Shown here: positions 34,732 through 42,471 of the stretch, piece by piece
Layout of the letters: every line of letters begins with the position of its first letter
Position numbering within the stretch: position 1 is the first letter of the stretch
Source of the DNA: DATBLE01 sp046732255
GTDB lineage: Bacteria; Actinomycetota; Thermoleophilia; Gaiellales; Gaiellaceae
Reading direction: 5' to 3'
Assembly (NCBI GenBank): GCA_046732255.1
Contig: JBKPMR010000061.1
Location: 1 to 64,000, forward strand
Length of the DNA: 64,000 nucleotides
Translations under genes and position numbers: made by a program
The notes under the pieces: generated by a model
Seen by the model: the letters and a program-made list of their open reading frames with translations, nothing else
Databases searched by the model: none
Told to the model about the DNA's origin: nothing

Positions 34732-35424
34732 ATGCAGACGGTTCCCGACCACCGCGTCCCTGCCGGCCCGCTTGGGGTGCGCTGGCTCGCATACGAGCTC
34801 GAGCAGCCGCAGGCCGGAGCCGTTGGCTCCGCCACGGTCGAGCTGGAGAACGCCGGCACCGAGCCGTGGCGCGGGCTCGCGCTCGCGTACCACTGGCTGG
34901 ACGAGCTGGACAACGCGATCGACTGGGACGGCCTCCGAACGCCGATCGCGCGCCTCGAGCCGGCGGAGCGCGTCACGGTCGCAGCGCAGGTCCGGGCGCC
35001 GATGCCACCGGGCCGCTACCGGCTCGCGTTCGACCTCGTGCTCGAGGGCCGCTACTGGCTGTCGGAGATCGGCAACGAGATGCTCGCCGCGGAGGTCGAC
35101 GTCGGCCCGCGCGACGCGGGCCCGGCGGTCGCGCACCTCCCGCCGGAGGTGGAGCCGGCGGACGACTGGCACGAGCTCGTCCGCATAGCCCACGCGGAGG
35201 GCTACGCCGCCGTCGGCGGAGCGATCGAGAGCCGCGAGCGGACGCTCCGCCCCTACCGGCCCGGCGGCGGCCGCAACCCGTCGTTCTCGGAGCCGCTCGT
35301 CTGCCCCTCGCTGCTCCCACCGCTCATCCCGAACTGTGTGGTCGCCGCACTCCCAGCCTGGCGCCCGGAAGGCTGGGAACCGTGGATCTTCGACGGCCGG
35401 ATCAGAGCCCGACTCCGCAGGTAG
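34732..35424 (+). CDS. Hypothetical protein with polysaccharide-locus beta-sandwich domain
   Basis: The 230-residue protein has an N-terminal Ig-like beta-sandwich (about 15-130: SATVELENAGTEPWRGLALA, YHWLD, APMPPGRYRLAFDLVLEG, WLSEIG). The same pattern (N-G-PW, PG.W.L..DLV.E...WF) occurs near residues 280-370 of the GT2 protein at 40050-41465. The C-terminal 100 residues (ADDWHELVRIAHAEGYAAVGG to the end) are unlike anything I recognise. No signal peptide. A glycan-related role is inferred from the shared domain. Confidence 0.65.
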   Translation: MQTVPDHRVPAGPLGVRWLAYELEQPQAGAVGSATVELENAGTEPWRGLALAYHWLDELDNAIDWDGLRTPIARLEPAERVTVAAQVRAPMPPGRYRLAFDLVLEGRYWLSEIGNEMLAAEVDVGPRDAGPAVAHLPPEVEPADDWHELVRIAHAEGYAAVGGAIESRERTLRPYRPGGGRNPSFSEPLVCPSLLPPLIPNCVVAALPAWRPEGWEPWIFDGRIRARLRR

Positions 35425-35442
35425 GGGAACCGGCTGTTCCCC
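35424..35442. terminator. GGGGAAC/GTTCCCC hairpin
   Basis: GGGGAAC CGGCT GTTCCCC (7-bp stem, 5-nt loop) sits in the 25-bp convergent gap between the hypothetical gene and vapC, starting at the last base of the stop codon. Confidence 0.65.
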
Positions 35443-35449
35443 GGCGCTG

Positions 35450-35866
35450 TCAGCCCTGTCCCGGCAGCGCGACGGTCGCCAGCTTCTTCTCTCTGGCGAC
35501 GGCGAGAACATCAGGGTCTGACGTCGCGATGCGGTCGCCGCTCTTGGCCGAGGCGATGAGGGCGGCATCGGCGAGCGAGATCGGGCGCGTGGAACGGTGA
35601 TAGTGCTCGGCGCGGATCTCAGCCGCGCGGCGAGCAACGTCGCGGTCGAGGTCGATCGCGACCAACGGCCCTTCGAACAGCGGCTCGAGGATCTCGGTCG
35701 CGCGCGGAACCGGGAGCCGGTACAGGCGCTGCGAGACGTCGAGGGCTTCGGCGATGTTCGCAGTCGCCACGCCCACGCCGCCTTCCCGCAGGATGCGGCG
35801 TACCTGGGCCGTCGCCGGTCCCCCCACCAGGAACGCGATCAGTGCATACGCGTCGAGCAGGATCAC
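35450..35866 (-). CDS. vapC: PIN-domain toxin, VapC type
   Basis: The 138-residue PIN protein has the acidic set: Asp5 in ILLDAYALIAFL, Glu in NIAEALDVSQRL, Asp in SLADAALIASA and Asp in IATSDPDVL. PIN toxins cut tRNA or rRNA. The GTG start overlaps the antitoxin stop (GTGA). All four catalytic acids are present, so the toxin is probably active. Confidence 0.9.
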   Translation of the reverse strand: MILLDAYALIAFLVGGPATAQVRRILREGGVGVATANIAEALDVSQRLYRLPVPRATEILEPLFEGPLVAIDLDRDVARRAAEIRAEHYHRSTRPISLADAALIASAKSGDRIATSDPDVLAVAREKKLATVALPGQG

Positions 35867-36117
35867 CGTGCGCGGCGCCCGCGCCGGCCGGTGTCATCGG
35901 AGGCGCGCGCCTCACGGCGCAGGCGCGCCACGTCGATCCGCTCGAACTGGGCGGCGAGCGCACCCTCGGCGGCCGCGATCGGATCGTCGGGGGCGGGCTC
36001 CAGGACGATGCGATCGCCCTGGTCGTCGAGTGCAACGGTCGAGGTGCCCCAACGGTGCCGAATCGACGCCGGGATCGAGATTTGACCCCCCTTCGAGATC
36101 TTCATGCGCTTCTTCAT
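35863..36117 (-). CDS. vapB: AbrB/MazE-type antitoxin, VapB
   Basis: The 84-residue protein has an N-terminal swapped-hairpin AbrB domain (MKISKGGQISIPASIRHRWG, VALDDQGDRIVLEP) and a C-terminal helix (FERIDVARLRREARAS) that should bind the VapC groove. The ATG lies inside a perfect operator, and TAGTCT (minus, 36127-36132) is 9 nt upstream, so the protein should repress its own promoter. Confidence 0.88.
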   Translation of the reverse strand: MKKRMKISKGGQISIPASIRHRWGTSTVALDDQGDRIVLEPAPDDPIAAAEGALAAQFERIDVARLRREARASDDTGRRGRRAR

Positions 36118-36132
36118 GAATCATGAAGACTA
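36112..36132 (-). promoter_or_regulatory. vapBC operator and -10 box
   Basis: The perfect inverted repeat CTTCATGAATCATGAAG (36112-36128) covers the vapB start and touches the -10 box TAGTCT (minus, 36127-36132). This is the standard layout for antitoxin autorepression. Confidence 0.7.
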
Positions 36133-36294
36133 TCATGGGCTAGCCCGATCGCTCGGCACGAGCCGGCATGCTCGAACGCATTACTTGCATCAGCGGCGCG
36201 CGGAGGCGAGACCCGCGCTCTCGCCGGAGCGCACGGGAGGCCCGTCACGCGTGCCGGGGAGGGGCTCACGGGGGGAACCGACTGTTCCCGCGCG
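36133..36294. other. Gene-free 162 bp between wzm and vapB
   Basis: It contains a GGGCTAGCCC palindrome (36137-36146) and, next to the wzm stop, a GGGAAC CGACT GTTCCC hairpin (36273-36289) that probably ends the wzm transcript. I see no open frame with coding character. Confidence 0.5.
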
Positions 36295-37101
36295 CTAGAG
36301 CTCGACTGCGATCCGGTCGTCGACGCGTCTGAAGACCCACGCGCCGACCGCGAGTGCGATCGCCGTCGCGACGAGGAGGTAGACGACGTCCCAGACGTCC
36401 GGGAGCGTCCCGTAGAAGAGCGGATCGCGGAGCGCGTACAGCGGCGGCGTCAGCGGGTTGCCCCAGCGCAGGATCGTCACCACCCAGTCGTACTTCTGCA
36501 CCCCGCCGGGCAGGTCTTCGAGGCGGTAGAGGATCGGCGTCAGGAAGAACCACGGGAGCAGCACGGCCTGGACCAGGTGCTCGACGTCGCGGAAGACCAC
36601 GTTCGCGCACGACACGAGCAGCGCGACGCCGGCGACGAACCCCACGAGCACGGCCGCGATCGGGATCGACAGGAGAAACGTGTCCCGGGTCTCCGGGATC
36701 ACGATCACGTCGACGACGATCAGCACGAGCAGCATCGCGGCGAAGGTGACGAGTTGCGTCGCAACGACCGACAGCGGCACCAGCTGCCGCGGGAACCGCA
36801 CCTTCTTGACCAGCGCCGCGCTGTCGACCATCGAGCGCGACGCGGTCGTGAGCGAGGTGGAGAAGAACAGCCACAGCGCGAGCCCGACGAGCAGGTACAG
36901 CGGGTAGTGGTCGATGTCCGTCGCCTTCCAGAGCACCGAGAAGACGAGGACGTAGATCGCCATCAGGATCAGCGGGTTCAGCAGCGACCACGCGACCCCG
37001 AGCGCCGAGCCCTTGTACCGGGTCTGCAGATCGCGCCGGAAGAGGTTCCCGAACAGCTCCCGGTAGCGGTACAGGTCGGCGTAGATCGACACGGTCGTCA
37101 C
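36295..37101 (-). CDS. wzm: Polysaccharide ABC exporter permease, Wzm type
   Basis: A 268-residue permease with six hydrophobic segments and the family start YRELFGNLFRRDLQTRYKGSALGVAWSLLNPL, then RSMVDSAALVKKVRFPRQL and the RWGNPLTPPLYALRDPL loop near the end. It moves a lipid-linked glycan across the membrane with Wzt (31357-32580). GTG at 37101 overlaps the methyltransferase stop (GTGA), making it the last gene of the operon that starts at 40038. Confidence 0.92.
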   Translation of the reverse strand: MTTVSIYADLYRYRELFGNLFRRDLQTRYKGSALGVAWSLLNPLILMAIYVLVFSVLWKATDIDHYPLYLLVGLALWLFFSTSLTTASRSMVDSAALVKKVRFPRQLVPLSVVATQLVTFAAMLLVLIVVDVIVIPETRDTFLLSIPIAAVLVGFVAGVALLVSCANVVFRDVEHLVQAVLLPWFFLTPILYRLEDLPGGVQKYDWVVTILRWGNPLTPPLYALRDPLFYGTLPDVWDVVYLLVATAIALAVGAWVFRRVDDRIAVEL

Positions 37102-37967
37102 CGATTGAACAGGAAGCTCCGGTGCTCGACCGGTGTCTCCGGCGCACCCGCGGCCGAGAACAGGGCGTCGAGCAGGAACTCCCGCGCCGGTGTGACGCCG
37201 GCCCCCGCCGCGTACGCCAGGAACTCGTGCCGGTTCAAGACCCAGCCGAGGTACTCGGTCTCGTAGCCGTAGGCGTAGGCGCGCTGGAGGACGACGAACG
37301 ACGGCGCGCTCAACGCCACCGGGACACGCGCGACGTACAGATGCGAGGCGGAGGCCGCGGCGAGCCGATCGAACAGCCTGCGCCAGTCCTCGGCGTACTG
37401 GAGCGATGAGCTGGCGACGACGAGGTCGTAGGTCCGCTCGAGGCACGACTCGTCCTCGTGGAAGACCACTTCCCGCGCCGCCTCGCGTCCCTCGGCGCAC
37501 ACCGCCCGGGTTTCCTTCACGTGGTAGTCGAGCTCGAGCCCGGGCACCACCGAGCGGGCCAGCGCCCAGTAGTGGCCCAGGCCGCCTCCCCAGTCGAGGA
37601 CGGAGAGTCGCTCGCGACCACGCGCGGCCAGGGCGACCACGTACGCGAACGCGACGAGCATGTTGTGGGCCGAGACATCGCCGGTCGTCACCTGCGCCGT
37701 CTCGTGGTGGACGCCGAGCGGGTTCGGAGCGTCGATCGCGGCCAGGTAGGCAGGCCACTTCTCGCGGTACGCGCGCGCGACCGCCTCGACGTCCCAGCCC
37801 TTTGTAGGCCGCGCCCAGCCCTCGCGGACGTACTCCCATTCCGGCGGTTCCTGGGCGGTCAGACCCGCCTTGGGGGTCAGACCCTGGGGTTCCGGTCGCT
37901 TCCCCGCGCCGAGTCGCCTCTTCGTCACGAGGATCGTTCGTCTCAGTCGGCGGCGCAGACGGCTCAC
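37098..37967 (-). CDS. Class I methyltransferase, TIGR04325-like
   Basis: The 289-residue protein has WEYVREGWARPTKGWDVEAV, the SAM loop LSVLDWGGGLGHYWALAR, HVKETRAVCAEG and VVASSSLQYAEDW, as in the putative methyltransferase family often found in capsule loci. GTG at 37967 overlaps the DegT stop (GTGA). Codons near 37857-37884 (GLTPKAGLT) contain two copies of a GGTCAGACC palindrome core, so part of the poorly conserved N-terminus may come from a repeat. Confidence 0.78.
   Translation of the reverse strand: MSRLRRRLRRTILVTKRRLGAGKRPEPQGLTPKAGLTAQEPPEWEYVREGWARPTKGWDVEAVARAYREKWPAYLAAIDAPNPLGVHHETAQVTTGDVSAHNMLVAFAYVVALAARGRERLSVLDWGGGLGHYWALARSVVPGLELDYHVKETRAVCAEGREAAREVVFHEDESCLERTYDLVVASSSLQYAEDWRRLFDRLAAASASHLYVARVPVALSAPSFVVLQRAYAYGYETEYLGWVLNRHEFLAYAAGAGVTPAREFLLDALFSAAGAPETPVEHRSFLFNR
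37857..37884. repeat. GGTCAGACC palindrome pair inside a methyltransferase gene
   Basis: GGTCAGACCC (37857-37866) and GGGGTCAGACCC (37873-37884) are 16 bp apart and share the core of the intergenic elements at 7058 and 50809, here within codons 28-37 of the gene. Confidence 0.6.
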
Positions 37968-39058
37968 GCTGCGCGGACCGCCTCGACGACCTGCTCGGCC
38001 TCGGCGTCGGTCAGCTCGGCGTAGAGCGGCAAGCTGACCACCCGCGCGCACACGCGCTCCGAGACGTCGAGCGGCAGGTCGCCGGCGAGCGACGTGTACG
38101 CCGGCTGCCGGTGGATCGGCTCCGGGTAGTGCACCAGCGTCTCGACGCCGCGCCCGCGCAGTCCAGCGCGGAACGACTCGCGGTCCTCGGCGAGCACGAC
38201 GAAGAGGTGCCACACGTGGCTGCCCTTGTCCGGCTCGGCAGGGAGGGTGACCGGAGCGCCGGCGAGCTCCTGCCGGTAGTAGGCGGCCAGCTCGCGGCGG
38301 CGGGCGTTCCACGCGTCGAGGTGGCCGAGCTTGCGGGTCAGGAGCTCGGCCTGGATCTCGTCCAGCCGGCTGTTCACGCCCGGCACGATCGCGATCCCCC
38401 GCGCTTCAGCCCGCTCGCCGTGGGAGCGGAGCCGGCGGAGCTCGTCGGCGATCGCCGCGTCGTTCGTCACCACCGCGCCGGCGTCCCCGAGTGCCCCGAG
38501 GTTCTTGGTCGGATAGAAGCTGTAGGTCGCGGTCGAGACCGAGCCGGGTCTCGACCCCTGGTACTCGGCACCGTGGGCCTGCGCGGCGTCCTCGACCAGA
38601 ACGAGGCCGCCCTCGGCGGCCAGCGCCCTGAGTGGCTCGAGCTCCGCGCACCGGCCATAGAGGTGCACCGGCACGAGTGCCTTCGTTCTCGGCGTGAGCG
38701 CGGCCTCGGCCGACGCCGGATCGAGCGTCCAGGTCTGCGGATCGACGTCCGCGAGCACGGGAGTCGCTCCGGTGGCGACGATCGCGGTGATCGTCGCGAC
38801 GCAGGTGTTGGCCGCGGTGACGACCTCGTCGCCAGGGCCGATGCCGTGTGCCCGGAGCGACAGCGCGATCGCGTCCGTCCCCGAGTTGAGACCGACCGCA
38901 TGGGCGGCGCCGCAGTAGGAGGCCCAGGCCTCCTCGAACCGCTCGAGCGCCGGCCCGCCGACGAAACGGGCGCCCCGGAGCACGTCCGCGAACCCTTCCT
39001 GGAGCTCGTCCGCGATCGCCGCCGCCTGGCGGCTCAGGTCGACGAACGGGACGCTCAC
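37964..39058 (-). CDS. DegT/DnrJ/EryC1 sugar aminotransferase
   Basis: A 364-residue PLP enzyme: VPFVDLSRQ start, GLNSGTDAIALSLRAHGIG, VEDAAQAHGAEYQG, Schiff-base Lys in SFYPTKNLGALGDAG, and GVNSRLDEIQAELL. It aminates a keto-sugar nucleotide, probably made by the epimerase/dehydratase next to it. The GTG start overlaps the upstream stop (GTGA), so the two are coupled. Confidence 0.93.
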   Translation of the reverse strand: MSVPFVDLSRQAAAIADELQEGFADVLRGARFVGGPALERFEEAWASYCGAAHAVGLNSGTDAIALSLRAHGIGPGDEVVTAANTCVATITAIVATGATPVLADVDPQTWTLDPASAEAALTPRTKALVPVHLYGRCAELEPLRALAAEGGLVLVEDAAQAHGAEYQGSRPGSVSTATYSFYPTKNLGALGDAGAVVTNDAAIADELRRLRSHGERAEARGIAIVPGVNSRLDEIQAELLTRKLGHLDAWNARRRELAAYYRQELAGAPVTLPAEPDKGSHVWHLFVVLAEDRESFRAGLRGRGVETLVHYPEPIHRQPAYTSLAGDLPLDVSERVCARVVSLPLYAELTDAEAEQVVEAVRAA

Positions 39059-40038
39059 CAGTATGCCTCGGCATGCTCGCGGTAATACTCGAGCGACCGT
39101 TCGAGCCCCTCGCGCAGGCCGACCCTCGGCGCCCAGTCCAGCCGCTCGCGGATCTTCCCGTCGTTCGCGACGTAGTCGCCGATGTCGATCGAGAGCCGCT
39201 CGTCCGGGAAGGGCACGAGCCGGAACGACGCCTCCGGCGCCAGCTCGACCAGCAGCTCGGCAAGCTCGAGCAGGCTGACCGACTCGTCGCCGCCGAGGTT
39301 GAAGACCTCGCCGTCGGCCTCCTCCCGCGCCGCGGCGAGCAGGAACGCCTCCACCGCGTCGTCGACGTAGGTGAAGTCGCGCCGCTGGCTGCCGTCGCCG
39401 AAGATCGCCAGCTCCTCGCCGAGCACCGCGAGCCGAAGCCAGGTGCCGAGGAACGTCTGGCGGTCGTCCTTCACACGCATCGCCGGCCCGTACGTGTTCG
39501 TCAGCCTCAGCACCGCGCAGTGGAGGCCGTACAGGCGCCCGTACACCAGGTGGTACGCCTCGCCGGCCGCCTTGTTCACGCCGTTCGGGTCGACGGGCGC
39601 GACCGGATGGGCCTCGTCCACCGGGAGGTACTGCGGCCGTCCGTAGAGCTGCCGGGTGCTCGCGAAGACGACCTTGGCGTCAGGCGCCTCCCGGCGGCAC
39701 GTCTCGAGGATCGAGAGCTGGGCGCGGCAGTTGATGTCGAGGTCGGTGTACGGGTCGTGGAGCGAGTCGACATGGCTCGTCTGGCCGGCGAGGTTGAAGA
39801 TCACCGCGCACCCCCGGATCAGGGAACGCAGGCTGTGCCGGTCGCGTACGTCCGAGACGTTGACCGTAACTGCGTCCTCGATCCCCGCGATGTTCGCGCG
39901 GTTGCCGCCGTACTCGGGAATCAGCGAGTCGACGAGCACGACATCGGCCTCGAGGCCGACGAGCCTGCGCGCGAGGTTCGATCCGATGAACCCGAGGCCG
40001 CCGGTGATCAGGACACGCTTCCCGCGGTACTCGACCAT
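39055..40038 (-). CDS. NAD-dependent sugar-nucleotide epimerase/dehydratase (extended SDR)
   Basis: The 327-residue protein has the NAD motif VLITGGLGFIGSNLARRL, FASTRQLYGRPQYLP, and LRLTNTYGPAMRVKDDRQTF. At the place of the usual YxxxK it reads NGVNKAAGEAYH, so Lys is kept but Tyr is replaced by Asn. Related SDRs with the NGxNK form exist, so this is a subfamily trait rather than damage. The ATG has TAGCGT (minus, 40047-40052) 8 nt upstream and starts the SDR-DegT-methyltransferase-wzm operon. Confidence 0.9.
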   Translation of the reverse strand: MVEYRGKRVLITGGLGFIGSNLARRLVGLEADVVLVDSLIPEYGGNRANIAGIEDAVTVNVSDVRDRHSLRSLIRGCAVIFNLAGQTSHVDSLHDPYTDLDINCRAQLSILETCRREAPDAKVVFASTRQLYGRPQYLPVDEAHPVAPVDPNGVNKAAGEAYHLVYGRLYGLHCAVLRLTNTYGPAMRVKDDRQTFLGTWLRLAVLGEELAIFGDGSQRRDFTYVDDAVEAFLLAAAREEADGEVFNLGGDESVSLLELAELLVELAPEASFRLVPFPDERLSIDIGDYVANDGKIRERLDWAPRVGLREGLERSLEYYREHAEAYW

Positions 40039-40049
40039 GCGCGCGGACG

Positions 40050-41465
40050 CTACCGCAGGCGGCGCCGCACGATCGACGCTGGCGTCAGCTCGACGCCTGA
40101 CGAGGACTGCACCGGGATCCCGAGCGCCCTCGCCTCGCGCAGCCGCGCGAGCAGCGGCCGCCGGCGGCCCTGCCGGACGACCACGTCGGGTACGACCAGG
40201 CGCGTCGCCCCGCCCGGATCAGCTGCGACTCGGCCGCCGAACCGGCGCGCGAGCTCGTCGGGACGGTCGGTGACGACGAGCGGCTCGTCGTGCGCGTCGA
40301 GGCTTCGCAGCACCGCGAAGAGCGCATCGTCCTCGCCGGGGTCGAGCACGGCGACGAGTCGCGACGGCGCGACGTCCACCTCGACCCGGAGCTCGGTTCC
40401 GAACCAGCGCACCTGCTCGTGGACGAGGTCGAGCGTGAGCGTCCAGCGGCCCGCGGCCGGCGGGATGGTCAGGGGAACGGGGACGATCGCGCGCCCTCCC
40501 CCCGCGAGGGCGGCGGGGAGCGGCCGGTGGGCGCCGTCCACGACCTGGTCGCCCCGGTGCCAGCGGGTTCCCACCGCGAACACCGCGCCCCACGGAAGCG
40601 GCTCGCCGCCGAGATTGTCGACCAACACGTCCACCGTCTCGGTCCCTCCCGCCTGCACCGGAGGCACGGCCTCGAGCAGGGTCAGGCGGGCCTGGTACGC
40701 GGACTCGGGCAGCCTGCGCCCGGCCCAGAAGCGGTCGATCTCCTCCCGCTCGACCCTGCTGATCTCCGCACGTGACCCGGCCGCCGGCGGCGCGGCGAGC
40801 ACTTCCTCGACGAGCGCCAGGTCGTCGGCCGGCACGTTCGCCGTCGGCGGATCCACCAGCTCCGGGAGGTAGAAGGCCTCGTTGAGCGGCCGGCCGGCGA
40901 CGCGCTTCCCCGGGTGGAGCCGCTCGTACCGCTCAGCCTTCGCCGCTCTTGCTTCCCGCGAGTTGAGCAACGTGTCGGCGTGGTAGAAGCCGTCCGCGAG
41001 ATAGCGCGACGGCCCGAGGACGGCAACCGGCACGTGCGTCTCGTCCGGGAAGCCGAGCACGCGGGGGTCGTTGAGCACGAGCCTGGGCTGGTAGTCGGGC
41101 CGCCACGGCCGGGCGTCGAGGTACCGGTCGGCGGTGGGGTACAGCCACCGGCGCGGGACCCAGTAGTGCGTCACGTCGGCCGCCGCCACCAGCGACGGCA
41201 GCGCGTCGAGCAATCCACTGCTCGGAATCTCGTCGTCGTCGACGGTCAGCACCCAGTCGCCTCGGCACTCCGAATGGATCCACGCGAGCGGCCGGTCGAC
41301 CGGATCGGCATATGGGTAACGGACCACCCGGTCTGCGACCGCAGCCAGCGCCTGCGCCGTCGCCTCGTCGGCCCGGTCGTCGAGCGCGACGAGGATCTCG
41401 TCGGCGACCCCGCGGAAGAGCGCGAGCATCGCGGCGACCCGGTCTCCGGGCCCGCGGGTCATCAC
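40050..41465 (-). CDS. GT2-type glycosyltransferase with C-terminal beta-sandwich
   Basis: The 471-residue protein (from GTG 41465) has a GT-A core (ILVALDDRADEATAQALAAV, VLTVDDDEIPSSGLLDAL) and a C-terminal domain near 280-370 shared with the protein at 34732-35424, followed by a Rossmann-like end. The first beta strand LSVNVMTR begins before this GTG; the only codon that would include it and couple to the previous stop is a CTG at 41483 (CTGA overlap). The true start is therefore uncertain. The sugar and acceptor are unknown. Confidence 0.78.
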   Translation of the reverse strand: MMTRGPGDRVAAMLALFRGVADEILVALDDRADEATAQALAAVADRVVRYPYADPVDRPLAWIHSECRGDWVLTVDDDEIPSSGLLDALPSLVAAADVTHYWVPRRWLYPTADRYLDARPWRPDYQPRLVLNDPRVLGFPDETHVPVAVLGPSRYLADGFYHADTLLNSREARAAKAERYERLHPGKRVAGRPLNEAFYLPELVDPPTANVPADDLALVEEVLAAPPAAGSRAEISRVEREEIDRFWAGRRLPESAYQARLTLLEAVPPVQAGGTETVDVLVDNLGGEPLPWGAVFAVGTRWHRGDQVVDGAHRPLPAALAGGGRAIVPVPLTIPPAAGRWTLTLDLVHEQVRWFGTELRVEVDVAPSRLVAVLDPGEDDALFAVLRSLDAHDEPLVVTDRPDELARRFGGRVAADPGGATRLVVPDVVVRQGRRRPLLARLREARALGIPVQSSSGVELTPASIVRRRLR

Positions 41466-41479
41466 GTTGACCGAGAGGC

Positions 41480-42418
41480 TCAGAAGAGCTTCCTCGCGAA
41501 GACGCTCACGCCGCTGTAGCCGTAACACGTCTGCGCGAACCACGTGGCCGCGGAGCGACCGACGAGCGGCAGCCGGCGCAGCCTCCCCCCGATCCGCCGG
41601 CCGCGCAGGTCGTCGTCGCCCTCCGCGTGCTCGACCCGGCGGACGGCGAGCCCCGCCCGCGCGAACGCCCACACGTAGGCGTAGAGCGTGTGCACGTGCT
41701 CGTTGATCCCGAAGCTCTTCTCGTGCTCCTGGTCCTCGACCTCGCCGCTCGCCCGCACCGCGCGCGTCCCCTCATTCAGCGCCGCGACGGTGCCGCCGCG
41801 GCGCGTGACCCGAGCCATCTCGGCGACCATCCGCCTCAGGTCGAGCGCGTGGTGCAGTGCGGCGACGCAGTAGACGAGGTCGAAGGAGCCCGAGGCGAAC
41901 GGGAGGTGCTCGCCGTCCGCCTGGATCCGCGCGAACGGCCCGACGCGGCCCTCGTAGAACGCGCCTCGCCCGAGACCGATGATCGGGTCGGCGAGGATGT
42001 CGGTGGCGACGTAGTCGACGCCGAGTGGGACGAGGTGCTGGGCCGCCCACGCCTTCGCCGCCCCGACCTCGAGGACGCGCATCCCCGGCCGCACATACCG
42101 CTCGAGGAGCAGTGAGAACGAGTGCTCGTTCGCACGCCAGGTCCGATCCTCCCACTCGAGGTCGCGGGTCAGGTACGGCAGGTGCGCGTCGACCTCGTCG
42201 TCGGGCTCGTACCAACCTTCGGCGCGCGCCATCGCCGGCCAGCCCTCGATCTCGGCCCGCTTGTCCGCGATTCCGGGGATGCGGTCGTCGAGCATCCGCG
42301 GGATGCCGTCCTCAATCGGGAAGACGGCGCCGCAACGCGTGCAGCGAAGCCCTTCGGGTTCGTCCCCCAACTGCCCGCGGCACACGGGACAGCGCATGAC
42401 GTCGAGCGGGAAGGTCAA
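41480..42418 (-). CDS. Class I methyltransferase with N-terminal Trm112-like zinc ribbon
   Basis: The 312-residue protein starts with a four-Cys ribbon (MRCPVCRGQLGDEPEGLRC, then RCGAVFPIEDGIPRML) followed by a SAM domain (VLEVGAAKAWAAQHL, FDLVYCVAALHHALD). Such fusions methylate sugars or lipids in surface loci. The TTG at 42418 is chosen because the ribbon strand FPLDVM precedes the ATG at 42397 and GGAG lies upstream. It is coupled to the GT2 gene downstream. Confidence 0.82.
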   Translation of the reverse strand: MTFPLDVMRCPVCRGQLGDEPEGLRCTRCGAVFPIEDGIPRMLDDRIPGIADKRAEIEGWPAMARAEGWYEPDDEVDAHLPYLTRDLEWEDRTWRANEHSFSLLLERYVRPGMRVLEVGAAKAWAAQHLVPLGVDYVATDILADPIIGLGRGAFYEGRVGPFARIQADGEHLPFASGSFDLVYCVAALHHALDLRRMVAEMARVTRRGGTVAALNEGTRAVRASGEVEDQEHEKSFGINEHVHTLYAYVWAFARAGLAVRRVEHAEGDDDLRGRRIGGRLRRLPLVGRSAATWFAQTCYGYSGVSVFARKLF

Positions 42419-42471
42419 CCTGTATCCATCTCCGCACCAATGCTTAACACGGCTCGGTTACGGTGTCGGCC

